Position numbers and translations under genes: made by a program
The notes under the pieces: model-generated
The model's input: only the letters and a program-made list of their open reading frames with translations
What the model was told of the DNA's origin: nothing
The model's database searches: none
Source of the DNA: Fibrobacter succinogenes
GTDB taxonomy: Bacteria; Fibrobacterota; Fibrobacteria; Fibrobacterales; Fibrobacteraceae
Direction of reading: 5' to 3'
Assembly (NCBI GenBank): GCA_902761355.1
Contig: CACWJY010000016.1
Span: forward strand, 62,001-126,000
Length of the DNA: 64,000 nucleotides
Shown here: positions 25,079-34,464 of the stretch, one piece after another
Layout of the letters: each line of letters begins with the position of its first letter
Numbering within the stretch: position 1 is the stretch's first letter

Positions 25079-26209
25079 TTATTCAGTAATTTCGTTCAAT
25101 CCAAACGTGGTATTGCCAAATTCAAACGTTAAAGTTTTCCCGCTGATGTACAGATTTGATTCCTTGCCATCAGCATTTTTTCCTTTTCCAAATGACAAGA
25201 CGATCTTGCTGTTGTCGCCGTTTTCTTCTAGTGTATAATTCGCCGTAATTGATCCGGCATAGATTGTATCATCGTCATCCACTTCTTCAAAATCCGTTTC
25301 GCCTACGATGTTATATTGTTCAAAGGCCATCGTCTTTGCCTTGGAATCAATCGAGACTAGGTTGTAGACATATCCCGTTGTATCACCGTTATCTACAAAA
25401 GCCTTTATTCCACCCGAAGTCATGTCTAGGTACGACATAAAGAACGTTTCGTCAAGCATGTCGACATTGACAAAAGTTAAGCTTTCATCAATAGACTTGT
25501 GAGTTTCGTAGGTGAAGTGGTACGGCAAGAATATGCTGTGTACCATGCTCCAGTTATCGTTAGAAAGTTTTGAGAACTGGGTGTAAAAGGTCGAAGCACG
25601 ATTCGCAACTTCTGCAGTATAGGTTCGCGTAATGACGGTCGTCGTTTTTTCGCCATTCGCCACAGCAACGCCCTTAACGGTCGCCTTGGCGCCCGTAACA
25701 GTCTCGCCATCCTCGTCATCATATGTAAACTCAAATTCTATAGATGACGTAGACGATTCCTTTTCGGAAGTCTTTTCAGAAGAAGTCTTTACGGTTTCTG
25801 TTTCAAAGTCGTCTTCAACCCATTCACCGTCTACGTAGCCAATGCTATGAATACGCCATGAATCGGAATTCCACATCCTGATGAATTCTTCTTCACTATA
25901 TAACCGGCCGTCATCACCAAGGGGTGCCTTTTTTACCTGCAGGATGAGAGAATCCCTGGTTGCACGGTAACTGCAAAGGACCTCGTCTTCGACCACTTCG
26001 TCAATAAAATCAATCTTTGCAAGGGCCGTTTTTGCACCCACAAAATCAATCGAAATATCTTCCCCTACAAATGAACGGCCCTCAAAGCTCACGATATCGG
26101 TCGCATCTTTAAGAGACTCATCCAGGGTCGTTGCAACATCAACCGTATCGCTAGAGCAGGCGGCAAGGAAAGCTACCGCAGCAATAATACCAAAACCTTT
26201 TAATTTCAT
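25079..26209 (-). CDS. Lipoprotein of unknown function (376 aa)
   Basis: The N-terminus IIAAVAFLAACSSD is a lipobox, so the protein is lipid-anchored through Cys 18. The rest (about 358 residues) is acidic and beta-rich, with Thr/Ser/Glu-rich stretch TSSEKTSEKESSTSS in the middle. I recognise no domain. It starts one base after the stop of the 655-residue lipoprotein gene and precedes the barrel protein by 16 bases; the three probably form one envelope unit. Confidence 0.8.
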   Translation of the reverse strand: MKLKGFGIIAAVAFLAACSSDTVDVATTLDESLKDATDIVSFEGRSFVGEDISIDFVGAKTALAKIDFIDEVVEDEVLCSYRATRDSLILQVKKAPLGDDGRLYSEEEFIRMWNSDSWRIHSIGYVDGEWVEDDFETETVKTSSEKTSEKESSTSSIEFEFTYDDEDGETVTGAKATVKGVAVANGEKTTTVITRTYTAEVANRASTFYTQFSKLSNDNWSMVHSIFLPYHFTYETHKSIDESLTFVNVDMLDETFFMSYLDMTSGGIKAFVDNGDTTGYVYNLVSIDSKAKTMAFEQYNIVGETDFEEVDDDDTIYAGSITANYTLEENGDNSKIVLSFGKGKNADGKESNLYISGKTLTFEFGNTTFGLNEITE

Positions 26210-26210
26210 T

Positions 26211-28178
26211 TTACTCCTCCTTGATTTCTATGGACTTGTCGGTCTTGACAGGATAGAGCCAATTACGGTATGACGAGTAATCTTTCTTCAAATTCATAAA
26301 AATTCTAAAGCTGTCAGAGGCGTCATGCTCATGCGTCTTTTTTCCATAATGCGATGGAGTATAGACATATCGAGCTTCATACGCGGCGACTAAAGATTCA
26401 TGATCTTTGGTCCCGAAAATATCGCCATCCGTATTCGCAATGGCAACGGACACTCCTAACTGGTAGCACCGCGCACAAAGCGAAGGTTCTTTTACAGAAT
26501 GCGTGTAAGGGCGAAGGCCCGTAAGAAAGAAATTCTCCGTTTTTTCTTTTTTGTACGGTTTCGTAGGGATTTCTTCGCCAGACGCCATTGTAAAGCCTGC
26601 ATCCTTAAAAATCTGCACGAGAGTCTTGCGCTTTACGCCATTCGGAGTCTGCACCGCATACGAATCATACAGTTCCTTGTAAAAGCTTTCTGGCATAACC
26701 ATTTTGGCAGTTTTACTATACACGTTCATTTTATAATCATCGTTGATTTTATACGGCGCGAATCCACCAAATAAGCGGGAGGCATTGTACTTATAAGTGT
26801 CTTCTTCAAGAGGATACTTTTTATTAACCCCGTGCGCTATAGTTTTAGTGGCCTTAGTATGCCACTTTGTCTTAAGCACGTCTGCGTAATTAATTTGATT
26901 GATTTTTCCCGTAAAGATCTGATTGCGAGACTTGCTCCCCGATTTGACATAAATCGGAGTGGAATGACGGACAATCTTGTTGTTGTCGACATATTTCTGG
27001 AATTTTTCCATATATTTCTCTAAGTTGGCAACGGCCTGGTTGTTTTGATTAATCGCGTAATACCAACTTGCCGCCATAGAAAGTTCGGCCAAAAAGGCGA
27101 TGTCTGCATTAATCATCTGTTGACGCCATTCATACCCTTCCGCTTCCCAAACGACCGTTTCGTAAGCCAGGAGTTCATACAAACCCGCATAGTTCTTTAT
27201 CGCAGTCCTGTTCGAAATCGTAATTTCGCCAGAAAGCATCTTGATGACATTGAATGCGGCATTGGCAGCAGGGCTCCCCACAACAGTCGCGTCACCCCAT
27301 TTCAAGATAATTTCTTCGGCTTTTTTCGCTAAGGCCTCATTGTTCTTTTCCATGTAAGCCTTGTATTTTTCGTCTGCCAGGTACTTCCCCCTTTCTTCTT
27401 CACTCAGGGCGTTCCATTCATCAAAAGTCTTGAATTTAGCAACACCACTCGCCTCCAAAGAAGAGAGGTATAAAGACTGAAGGGCGGCATACAAATCATT
27501 TTCCAAGTGGGTCTGGTGTTCGTCGTAAGCCCTATTTCTTTCAAGGATTCGTTCTTTCGCCAAGGTCAATTCTTCGGCGGACATGACAACGGTCGTGATA
27601 TGCTTTTCAAGATAGTCCTGCATCTCATCCAGTTGCTTGCGCATCGCTTCGACTTCATCAAGAATGTCATTTATGGTTCCCATAACTTTAGCGCCGCCGT
27701 CTCCGTTAAAACCAAGTGCGCCGGCCAATTCATCCATGCCAATCTGAAAAAGAGACTTGAGTCCCGGGCTTTTGATTTTGTCTCCGAAAAAGTCCGTGAG
27801 CCACTTGAACACGTCCTTTCCCCAGGAGACATCTTGTATCGGATGCCTAAATTCTTCGGTCGAACCTCCGGAATTTTTGGAAAGCGCCTTCGGATGCGCT
27901 CCGCCCATAATTTCGTTGCGTTCGTCAAGGGACTTGCCGAGGCCCTTCCAGTAATCGTTCAGCTGACCTATATCGTACACTGGATTCCCGGTAAATTCGA
28001 TTTGTGGGCCAACCGCCGGTTCAAGAGTAGCGACTGCAGAGTCGTCGCTCAGATTGACACTTGCGACATCGTCGCCCACAGAATTACTGCAAGCCGTTAA
28101 AGCGAAAAAGGCATACAAAGCGACAATCGCCTTGTTTCCCCAAAATGACGAAAAATGGAAGTCATTCACGAGTTTCAT
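26211..28178 (-). CDS. Large lipoprotein of unknown function (655 aa)
   Basis: The signal sequence IVALYAFFALTACSNS has a lipobox, so the mature protein starts at Cys 30. The body is rich in helices in its first half (long acidic/aromatic segments such as MRKQLDEMQDYLEKHI, with coiled-coil character, and MNGGHP-type loops) and mixed later. No family recognised. It is the first gene of an operon with a second lipoprotein and a barrel-like protein. A candidate ECF-type promoter lies at 28198-28227, and AGAAGG precedes the ATG. Confidence 0.8.
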   Translation of the reverse strand: MKLVNDFHFSSFWGNKAIVALYAFFALTACSNSVGDDVASVNLSDDSAVATLEPAVGPQIEFTGNPVYDIGQLNDYWKGLGKSLDERNEIMGGAHPKALSKNSGGSTEEFRHPIQDVSWGKDVFKWLTDFFGDKIKSPGLKSLFQIGMDELAGALGFNGDGGAKVMGTINDILDEVEAMRKQLDEMQDYLEKHITTVVMSAEELTLAKERILERNRAYDEHQTHLENDLYAALQSLYLSSLEASGVAKFKTFDEWNALSEEERGKYLADEKYKAYMEKNNEALAKKAEEIILKWGDATVVGSPAANAAFNVIKMLSGEITISNRTAIKNYAGLYELLAYETVVWEAEGYEWRQQMINADIAFLAELSMAASWYYAINQNNQAVANLEKYMEKFQKYVDNNKIVRHSTPIYVKSGSKSRNQIFTGKINQINYADVLKTKWHTKATKTIAHGVNKKYPLEEDTYKYNASRLFGGFAPYKINDDYKMNVYSKTAKMVMPESFYKELYDSYAVQTPNGVKRKTLVQIFKDAGFTMASGEEIPTKPYKKEKTENFFLTGLRPYTHSVKEPSLCARCYQLGVSVAIANTDGDIFGTKDHESLVAAYEARYVYTPSHYGKKTHEHDASDSFRIFMNLKKDYSSYRNWLYPVKTDKSIEIKEE

Positions 28179-28197
28179 TCAAACACCTTCTAAAATT

Positions 28198-28227
28198 AAA
28201 ACACCAAAACGGCCCAAAACCGTCACC
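28198..28227 (-). promoter_or_regulatory. Weaker ECF-type promoter candidate of the lipoprotein operon
   Basis: On the minus strand: GGTGACG (28221-28227), 16 bases, GTGTTTT (28198-28204). Spacing matches the three stronger sites, but two positions differ from their consensus and the leader would be short (about 13 bases). Confidence 0.4.
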
Positions 28228-28309
28228 GCCCCTAAGATAATATTTGTTTACACACGCGTCAATAGAAAACAGCCAGAGAACGCTTTATTTTCTTAACATT
28301 CCCGTAATA

Positions 28310-28338
28310 TTGACATAATCAAAAAATATTCTTAAATT
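28310..28338 (+). promoter_or_regulatory. Sigma-70-type promoter of the 28370 lipoprotein gene
   Basis: TTGACA (28310-28315), 17-base spacer, TAAATT (28333-28338), about 25 bases before the AAAGAGG ribosome site. Good match in sequence and spacing. Confidence 0.6.
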
Positions 28339-28369
28339 GATTTTTACAAAAACCAAAAAGAGGTGTTTT

Positions 28370-29182
28370 ATGGATATCAAAAAAATAGTCGCAATGGTCC
28401 CCATCGCTGCAATATCCCTGCTTGTCGCCTGCTCTGACGACTCCAGTTCTAACAACAGTTCTAACGCTGCAAACAAGGAAGTTTACTCCTGCTACATACG
28501 CGATTCAGAAGATTCCTCCGAAAGCTGCGCCGAGGCAGAAGTCGGCACCGCTAGTGCCGACTCGCTGAAACTCGAGTGTGAAGAAACAAAGGCTGCGGCA
28601 CCAGACTATCTCAAAGTTGAAACCGGTAAAGGTTGCCCAGCAGAAAAGAAAGCCCTCCACACTTGCAAGTCGTCCGCTCCGCACAACTACACCATTTACT
28701 ACTACACCTTGGACGAAGGCGAAAAGGAACTCGTCGTCAAGGGAGACGAAGCCAAGACCTGCGAAAACCTGGTTGAAGGCGAGGCCGAACCCGAACAGGC
28801 ATTTATTTCCTGCTACGTTAAGAACGTCGATTCTGAGACCAACGAAGTCGAAGAAACCTGCACTCAGGCCGCTACCAACAACGTAATGGCAGATTCCATC
28901 AGATATTTCTGCAACGAGCTTAAAAATGATCCTGCTTTCGAAGGAACCGTAATCAAGCTTGGCACAGGTTGCTCCGAAGAAAAAGCGCTCCACATTTGCG
29001 CCGAAACAGAAATCAGCTCCGAAAGCGACGATACACCGGCCCTCATCACGTACTTCTACTCCTTGAATGACGAACAGAAGGAATTGCTTAAGGGTGTCGA
29101 CGATGACAAGGCGTGCGAAAAGCTCGATGAATACTTCGATGAGGAACTCGCAGACGACATTTCGGGTAATGACGAAGAATAA
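28370..29182 (+). CDS. Cys-rich lipoprotein with two tandem six-Cys modules
   Basis: This 270-residue lipoprotein (lipobox ISLLVACSDD) has a Ser/Asn linker and two copies of a roughly 110-residue module, each with six Cys. Module 1 is about residues 45-140 (SCYIRD, SCAEAE, LECEE, KGCPAEKKALHTCKS, KTCENL), and module 2 is about 145-255 (SCYVKN, TCTQAA, FCNELK, TGCSEEKALHICAE, KACEKL). The last part is acidic. I recognise no named family. The ATG at 28370 follows AAAGAGG; the extra upstream residues from 28337 are not needed. A terminator follows. Confidence 0.85.
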   Translation: MDIKKIVAMVPIAAISLLVACSDDSSSNNSSNAANKEVYSCYIRDSEDSSESCAEAEVGTASADSLKLECEETKAAAPDYLKVETGKGCPAEKKALHTCKSSAPHNYTIYYYTLDEGEKELVVKGDEAKTCENLVEGEAEPEQAFISCYVKNVDSETNEVEETCTQAATNNVMADSIRYFCNELKNDPAFEGTVIKLGTGCSEEKALHICAETEISSESDDTPALITYFYSLNDEQKELLKGVDDDKACEKLDEYFDEELADDISGNDEE

Positions 29183-29212
29183 CTCTACCGCATCATATTA
29201 AATAAATAAAAG

Positions 29213-29236
29213 CGAGCGTAGAAAGCGCTCGTTTTT
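29213..29236 (+). terminator. Rho-independent terminator after the six-Cys lipoprotein gene
   Basis: Stem CGAGCG/CGCTCG with a seven-base loop followed by five T, about 30 bases after the stop. Confidence 0.75.
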
Positions 29237-29261
29237 GTGATTTAAAATTAGGGATGTTTCA

Positions 29262-29634
29262 ATGAAAAGCACTTTCAATCTAGCAGCAGGGATTTTGACA
29301 GATTCCATTTTACCCCCTGATGAAAGAACGTCTTTCCATTGTCGATCCCGAAACGGCTCCGAAATTTGATAAAATGACGTACCTAGAAGTCATAGACGCC
29401 TATTTAGAAGAGAAGGATTTGCTTGGTAATGATAGCCCGATATATCCATACGAAATTCAATCAGCAAAGGAAATGGGATCATATGGAGAGGAATTCCTAT
29501 TCAATGATTTCCGCACCATTGTGGGCTTTGAAGACATTCAAAAAGACTCTGTTCAAGCAGCCCTCAAGCCAGAAGATAGATGGCTATTTAAGAGCAGCCC
29601 CGTCCGCAAAAAAATCTTTCGCTATCCCAGATAA
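29262..29634 (+). pseudogene. Small gene with a probable single-base frameshift
   Basis: A frame starting at ATG 29262 (AGGGATG upstream) reads MKSTFNLAAGILTDSILPPDE and then runs out at a TGA near 29307. The next frame, open from about 29314, continues ERLSIVDPETAPKFDKMTY and so on to 29634. Removing one A from the GAAAG at about 29322-29326 joins them into one product of about 123 residues. I recognise no family. It may be a frameshift mutation, a sequencing error or less likely a programmed shift. The downstream piece alone (29320-29634) would lack a good ribosome site. Confidence 0.5.
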
Positions 29635-29661
29635 GCCATTCAACAGGAATATTTCGTAAAC

Positions 29662-30789
29662 ATGAAAAAGAGACTTTCTGCATTAACATTCGCATTGCTG
29701 CTAACATCATGTAGCAACGACACGCTAAACGTAGCCGAAGCCATCAGCATTCCTAAGGCAGGGCCACTCGCCGAATGCACCGCACCGGCCTTCCTTAAAA
29801 AAGGAGACAAGGTAGCACTGCTTTCGCCCTCATACACCACACCCGATTCTACCATCAAAAAAACAGAAGAAGTTATCAAGGATTGGGGCTTTACTCCTGT
29901 CGTCGGGAAAAACGTAAGCAAGCTCGACGCCGGCAAATTCGCAGGAACCGTCAAAGAACGTGTCGACGACTTTATAGTCGCCCTCAAGGATACAAGTATC
30001 AAGGCGATTCTTTGTAACCGAGGCGGTTATGGCACCATTCAGCTGGTAGACTCAATCGATCCGAAACTCATCCAGGATAACCCCAAGTGGGTTATCGGTT
30101 ACAGCGACATCACCACGCTGCACGCCATGCAGACTAAGGCGGGCGTCATGAGCATTCACGGCACCATGAGTTCTAGCATCGCAAAAACTGGCGGTAACGA
30201 AGACAACAGCAAGCTACTGCGCGATTTGCTCAAGGGCGAAGTTCCCACCTACAAGGTTCCTAAGCACAAGTACAATCAAAAAGGTAAGGCCGAAGGCATT
30301 CTGGTGGGCGGCAACATGGCAACCTTCGTTCCTCTTATTGGCGCAAGCGACATCGATGTTTTTCAGAACGATGGAATCATTTTGTTCATGGAAGAAATCG
30401 GCGAAAATCTGCGCAACATTGACCGCATGTTCCACTCGATCGAACTGCACGGCGTCATGGAAAATGTAAAGGGCGTTATCCTCGGCGAATTCGTGGATTC
30501 CGGCACCGACCTCGATTACGAAAGTACCGAGGCCATGCTTTCGATGTACCTCAAAAAATACGACATTCCAGTGATGTGCGGATTCCCGGCAGGGCACGAC
30601 GACGTAAACCTTCCGATTGTGATGGGCGCAAAAGTAAAAATGGAAGTTAAAGAAGACGGTGCAACACTCGCCTTCGATATCGACGGAAAAAAGAAGGACG
30701 TAGACACCGAAAAACTGACTTCCAAAACGGCACTTCCCAAGACTCTGCTCAAGATGCTTTCAGGGAAATCCTTTGCAATCGAGGATTAA
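29662..30789 (+). CDS. LD-carboxypeptidase (peptidase S66), lipoprotein
   Basis: This 375-residue lipoprotein (LSALTFALLLTSCSND) has the S66 muramoyl-tetrapeptide carboxypeptidase fold. The catalytic Ser is in IGYSDITTLH, the Glu in FMEEIGE and the His in AGHDDVNLPI. LD-carboxypeptidases remove the terminal D-Ala from tetrapeptides in wall recycling, usually in the cytoplasm; a lipid-anchored form must act outside. It is the first of three cell-wall genes (GH3 next on the same strand, L,D-transpeptidase convergent). Confidence 0.92.
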   Translation: MKKRLSALTFALLLTSCSNDTLNVAEAISIPKAGPLAECTAPAFLKKGDKVALLSPSYTTPDSTIKKTEEVIKDWGFTPVVGKNVSKLDAGKFAGTVKERVDDFIVALKDTSIKAILCNRGGYGTIQLVDSIDPKLIQDNPKWVIGYSDITTLHAMQTKAGVMSIHGTMSSSIAKTGGNEDNSKLLRDLLKGEVPTYKVPKHKYNQKGKAEGILVGGNMATFVPLIGASDIDVFQNDGIILFMEEIGENLRNIDRMFHSIELHGVMENVKGVILGEFVDSGTDLDYESTEAMLSMYLKKYDIPVMCGFPAGHDDVNLPIVMGAKVKMEVKEDGATLAFDIDGKKKDVDTEKLTSKTALPKTLLKMLSGKSFAIED

Positions 30790-30805
30790 GTTTTAAAGGA
30801 TACAT

Positions 30806-32023
30806 ATGAAAAACTCTAAACAGGCAAATGGAAAAATGTCACCCTGGATTCTACCGGCTCTGCAGGCCTCCAAAATAACTATTGCAGCAGGGACCATTGC
30901 ACTTTTCCTTACCGCCTGCGGCAACGACTCTTCGTCATCGGCTTCCGAAGATTCAAATAAAGAGGAAGTCTCGCTTAATATAAGCAAAATGACGCTCCGA
31001 GAAAAGGTGGGGCAAATGTTCTTTGTACGCCCCGAAGCACTCGACACCAGTATTCACTGGAACGAATACAGTGAACTCCCGGATTACAAACTGCAGCACG
31101 TAAACGAGATCATGCTTGCGGTAAACAAGGAATACCCCATCGGCGGCATGATTCTTTACGCCCACAACATTGTGGACGAAACGCAACTCGGCGACTTCAT
31201 TGCCGAAATCAGGAAACTGAACGGTTCCCCGCTCCTTGCCATAGATGAAGAGGGCGGCCGTATTGCCCGCATCGCGAACAACGGGAACTTCGACGTTCCC
31301 AAATACGAAAGCATGGCCGCCATCGCCGAAAGCGGCGACCCGAACGAAGCCTACAAGGCCGCATTTACCATCGGAAGCTATATAAAGAAATACGGCTTCG
31401 ATATCGACTACGCCCCGGTCGCCGACGTGAACACGAACCCCGAAAACATCGTCATCGGACCGCGCGCCTTCTCGGACAATCCCGAGACCGCCGCCGATTT
31501 TGTGGTCAGCTACCTGAACGGTCTCGATTCCGCAGGCGTCATCGGCACACTCAAGCACTTTCCCGGCCACGGTGACGTAAAGACCGATACACATCTCGGC
31601 TACGCCGAAACGAACAAAACCTGGGAAGAAATGCTCCAGTGCGAAATGATCCCGTTCAAGGCGGGCATCAAGGCGGGCGCACAGATGATTATGACCGCAC
31701 ACATCGCTGCCCCGAAAATCACCGGCAACGACCTGCCCGCAACACTTTCGTCTGTCATTCTGCAAGACAAGCTCCGCGGTGAACTCGGCTTCAAGGGAAT
31801 CATCGTGACCGACGCCATGGACATGGGCGCCATCACCAAACAGTTCGGCAACGCCGAAGCCGTCATCAAGTCTATTCAGGCGGGTGTCGACGTGGTGCTT
31901 TGCTCCAGGGAATTCACGCAGGTGTTCGATGCCGTCGTGAAAGCCGTTGAAAAGGGCGAAATAAAAGAAAACCGCATTGACGAAAGTGTCAAGCGGATTC
32001 TCGCGTTAAGAACTAAGAAATAA
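30806..32023 (+). CDS. GH3 beta-N-acetylhexosaminidase (NagZ-like), lipoprotein
   Basis: This 405-residue protein has an N-terminal hydrophobic segment with a lipobox-like LFLTACGND and a Ser-rich linker, then a glycoside hydrolase family 3 domain. The NagZ signature is KHFPGHGDVKTDTH, and TDAMDMGA carries the nucleophile Asp; AIDEEGGRIARI is the family strand with DQEGG-like residues. NagZ-like GH3 enzymes cut GlcNAc from anhydro-MurNAc peptides or chitin-type sugars. A lipid-anchored form would act in the periplasm or at the surface. It starts 16 bases after the LD-carboxypeptidase stop, so both are cotranscribed. Confidence 0.9.
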   Translation: MKNSKQANGKMSPWILPALQASKITIAAGTIALFLTACGNDSSSSASEDSNKEEVSLNISKMTLREKVGQMFFVRPEALDTSIHWNEYSELPDYKLQHVNEIMLAVNKEYPIGGMILYAHNIVDETQLGDFIAEIRKLNGSPLLAIDEEGGRIARIANNGNFDVPKYESMAAIAESGDPNEAYKAAFTIGSYIKKYGFDIDYAPVADVNTNPENIVIGPRAFSDNPETAADFVVSYLNGLDSAGVIGTLKHFPGHGDVKTDTHLGYAETNKTWEEMLQCEMIPFKAGIKAGAQMIMTAHIAAPKITGNDLPATLSSVILQDKLRGELGFKGIIVTDAMDMGAITKQFGNAEAVIKSIQAGVDVVLCSREFTQVFDAVVKAVEKGEIKENRIDESVKRILALRTKK

Positions 32024-32034
32024 TTAGAAACAGC

Positions 32035-32790
32035 CTAGAAACTGCCGCCGAGATTTTCGAGAGAATCGATAATCACGACGCAATTCTTTACGACGTTTTT
32101 CATCACAAAACGCATCATGTCCAAAGGAATTGCAACGCAGCCACCGGTGTAGGGCTTACGATCGCCAAATACGTGCAGGAAGATTGCAGAGCCCTTGCCC
32201 GGTTCACCCTTAGCATTGTAGCTGATGTTCAGGCAATACTGGTAGTGGATAGGATAATCAACGATGCGTTCACTTTCTTTCTTATCCAAATCAGGATAAT
32301 CCTTAAGGCTCACCAGTTCGTTGTAGTGCATTCCTTCGCGCACATCGCCAGACCAGTAGGTATTGCTGTCCGCCTTGACGTATTCAAACGCTGTAACACC
32401 AGGATCGCTGGAATTTCCGAAGGCACGATTGAAGGAGAACGTGCCCACAGGAGTCATGCCGTCACCTTCCTTGGTCTTGCCAAGGCCATTCTTGCCGATA
32501 AAGCCCGGAGTAGACATAATCATCTGCCACTTGCCCGACTTGTCCTTTTCGTGCATCGAGACCCATGCCGTGGTTCCTTCGTAGGCGGCCACCACAAACA
32601 GTTGCTTGGCCGTATCGGCCTCGGGCAACTTGGTCACCCATTCCGGAGAAGGTTCAGCCGAGAACACTTTCGCCTCAGGAACTTTTACATCGGGGAATTG
32701 GAGTGAAGTCGAAGTTTCGTCGTCAGAGCAGCCGACAAACGGGAACGCCGTCACAATAGACAGCAATGCTATCGAGAATAATTTTTTCAT
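32035..32790 (-). CDS. L,D-transpeptidase (YkuD), lipoprotein
   Basis: This 251-residue lipoprotein (LLSIVTAFPFVGCSDD) has a YkuD domain with HVFGDRKPYTGGCVAIP: the His, then the S/T-x-G-C with catalytic Cys and Val in place of the usual Ile/Arg. L,D-transpeptidases form 3-3 cross-links or attach proteins to peptidoglycan. Start ATG 32790 follows AGAGGTG; the reading from 32829 adds 13 residues with no signal character. It converges with the GH3 gene (11-base gap), closing a three-gene cell-wall cluster. Confidence 0.9.
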   Translation of the reverse strand: MKKLFSIALLSIVTAFPFVGCSDDETSTSLQFPDVKVPEAKVFSAEPSPEWVTKLPEADTAKQLFVVAAYEGTTAWVSMHEKDKSGKWQMIMSTPGFIGKNGLGKTKEGDGMTPVGTFSFNRAFGNSSDPGVTAFEYVKADSNTYWSGDVREGMHYNELVSLKDYPDLDKKESERIVDYPIHYQYCLNISYNAKGEPGKGSAIFLHVFGDRKPYTGGCVAIPLDMMRFVMKNVVKNCVVIIDSLENLGGSF

Positions 32791-32868
32791 ATCAAACACC
32801 TCTGCATAAATATAACCTTTTCCCATCAATTCATTTAATGTTAAAATAACATTTTTTAAGAAATAGGG

Positions 32869-34464
32869 CTAGATATTGCACGCAGAATATTTATATTCGC
32901 GGCAAATGCTTTCGACCCGTTCTTTCAAGATATTCGACTTGGGAGCTTCAATCTTGTAGCGTTCCACCAAAGCGATACGGCACTGTTCATAGTCCATATT
33001 CCAGTTGCGGTCGGCACACCAGGTCCACAGATAATCCTTGCAATAGTTGTAATCAGCGCCTTCGAGGCAAAGTTCCTTGAGTTCTCCGCAATCGGCAATC
33101 TTGTTGCTTTCAAAATTATTGGCAACGCAATAGCGCTTAAGGCCATCGGCATAGGCCGCATTCTTTTCGGCATCGCTAATAGATTCCGGCAGGAACAGGG
33201 ACCACTTAGTCGTATCGAGCATCATCGCCGCCTTGACGCTAGACGCATAGCACGCAGGCTCATTTCTGTTGACAACAGTATCCCTATAATATTCATAAGC
33301 ACGTTTATTCGCCTCCAGCAAACCCATTTCGTCAAACTCGTCAGTCGGTATTCCGGAGCAAACCACATCCTGATAGAGGCGGCATCCCTTAGAATCCCAG
33401 CTATCGGCGTGATCACCATCTTTTTCGCTACAATTTCGAATGGCGATATGCTCCATCGAAACCCCGTTGCCTTGCACGGTTATATAAATCGATGACTTTG
33501 CCATTCCACTAAAGACACCCATACCGTTTTCGATATTCGATTCTGGTACGATTCGAGAATCCGTCAGCGAGGCCTTTACCTTGTTATCATAATCGATATA
33601 GGCATCATCCGTCGCATAAAAATCAACCGAAATATCGCCAATGGGCATCATCATGTTCATCAAGTAAAGCGTATCGAGTGCATAAAAATCGGCAACCTTG
33701 CGGTTTGATGTAAAGCCCAGATTTTGCTGCGTTTCAAGCGGGTCGTGCATTGCGATTCCCCTATAGCCCGTAGAATCACTTTTAGTCATGCCCTTGAACA
33801 TCTGGTTAAAGGTCGTGTTTTGGGATTCCGCAGTGTTCAAACCATAATTCATGATAGAAATCACTCCGCGAACGGACTTATCATAATCCATGGCGCATTT
33901 TACAAACTCCATATCTAAGGGGAATTCCAAGAACTGTACCGTAAAGGAATCATTGCTGCTATTCGGCTGCCATTTGTAGCTGCCATCTGGCTGAGGCAAA
34001 TTTAAACCCTTGACCTTCACGGAATTCGGAATGGTCGCAACGGCCTTGTATCTGGACTTTGCCTTATGTCCAATACTGTCCCATTCAAAATAGGCTTCAA
34101 GAACATAGGATTCGCCCTTGATTCCATGAAAGCCGTCACTTGTAAAACAGTTCGGCTTATCGCTACGGGCTCCTAGTCTAACAGTCGTATCGATTTCTGT
34201 TTCAGCGCCATCGGAGTATTTTCCCTGCACCGTTACATAGGCGCTATCATAGAACGCAAAATCCTTGGTCGAGATTTCGTCGAGTTCATAGACTTTCGAA
34301 AAGCAGACGTCGGGATTTCCTTCGCTAAGGATATAGCCATAGGTATAGATTCCCGTATAAACCTCACGTTCCTCAGGATAGTATTCCCACGGTCCATGGA
34401 AATCGCAAGAAGCAAGAAGCAGGGCAAAGACCAATGCGCCAAAAATCTTAGAAATAGTATTCAT
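32869..34464 (-). CDS. Receptor-linked lipoprotein (DUF4249-like)
   Basis: This 531-residue lipoprotein (lipobox ALLLASCDFHG) has a beta-rich body and a Cys-rich helical tail (NYCKDYLWTWCADRNW, ending ICREYKYSACNI). Its position, overlapping the 3' end of a TonB-dependent receptor gene by 17 bases, and the early strand pattern resemble DUF4249 lipoproteins of Bacteroidota, which pair with such receptors. I am not certain of the family. Likely role: outer-membrane ligand capture for the receptor. The Cys-rich C-terminus is not typical of DUF4249 and may be a separate module. Confidence 0.75.
   Translation of the reverse strand: MNTISKIFGALVFALLLASCDFHGPWEYYPEEREVYTGIYTYGYILSEGNPDVCFSKVYELDEISTKDFAFYDSAYVTVQGKYSDGAETEIDTTVRLGARSDKPNCFTSDGFHGIKGESYVLEAYFEWDSIGHKAKSRYKAVATIPNSVKVKGLNLPQPDGSYKWQPNSSNDSFTVQFLEFPLDMEFVKCAMDYDKSVRGVISIMNYGLNTAESQNTTFNQMFKGMTKSDSTGYRGIAMHDPLETQQNLGFTSNRKVADFYALDTLYLMNMMMPIGDISVDFYATDDAYIDYDNKVKASLTDSRIVPESNIENGMGVFSGMAKSSIYITVQGNGVSMEHIAIRNCSEKDGDHADSWDSKGCRLYQDVVCSGIPTDEFDEMGLLEANKRAYEYYRDTVVNRNEPACYASSVKAAMMLDTTKWSLFLPESISDAEKNAAYADGLKRYCVANNFESNKIADCGELKELCLEGADYNYCKDYLWTWCADRNWNMDYEQCRIALVERYKIEAPKSNILKERVESICREYKYSACNI

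Noticed and set aside
32393-32420. GTAACAC inside the L,D-transpeptidase gene as a further regulon site
   Set aside because: The second half is missing at the required 16-base spacing, and it is inside a gene.
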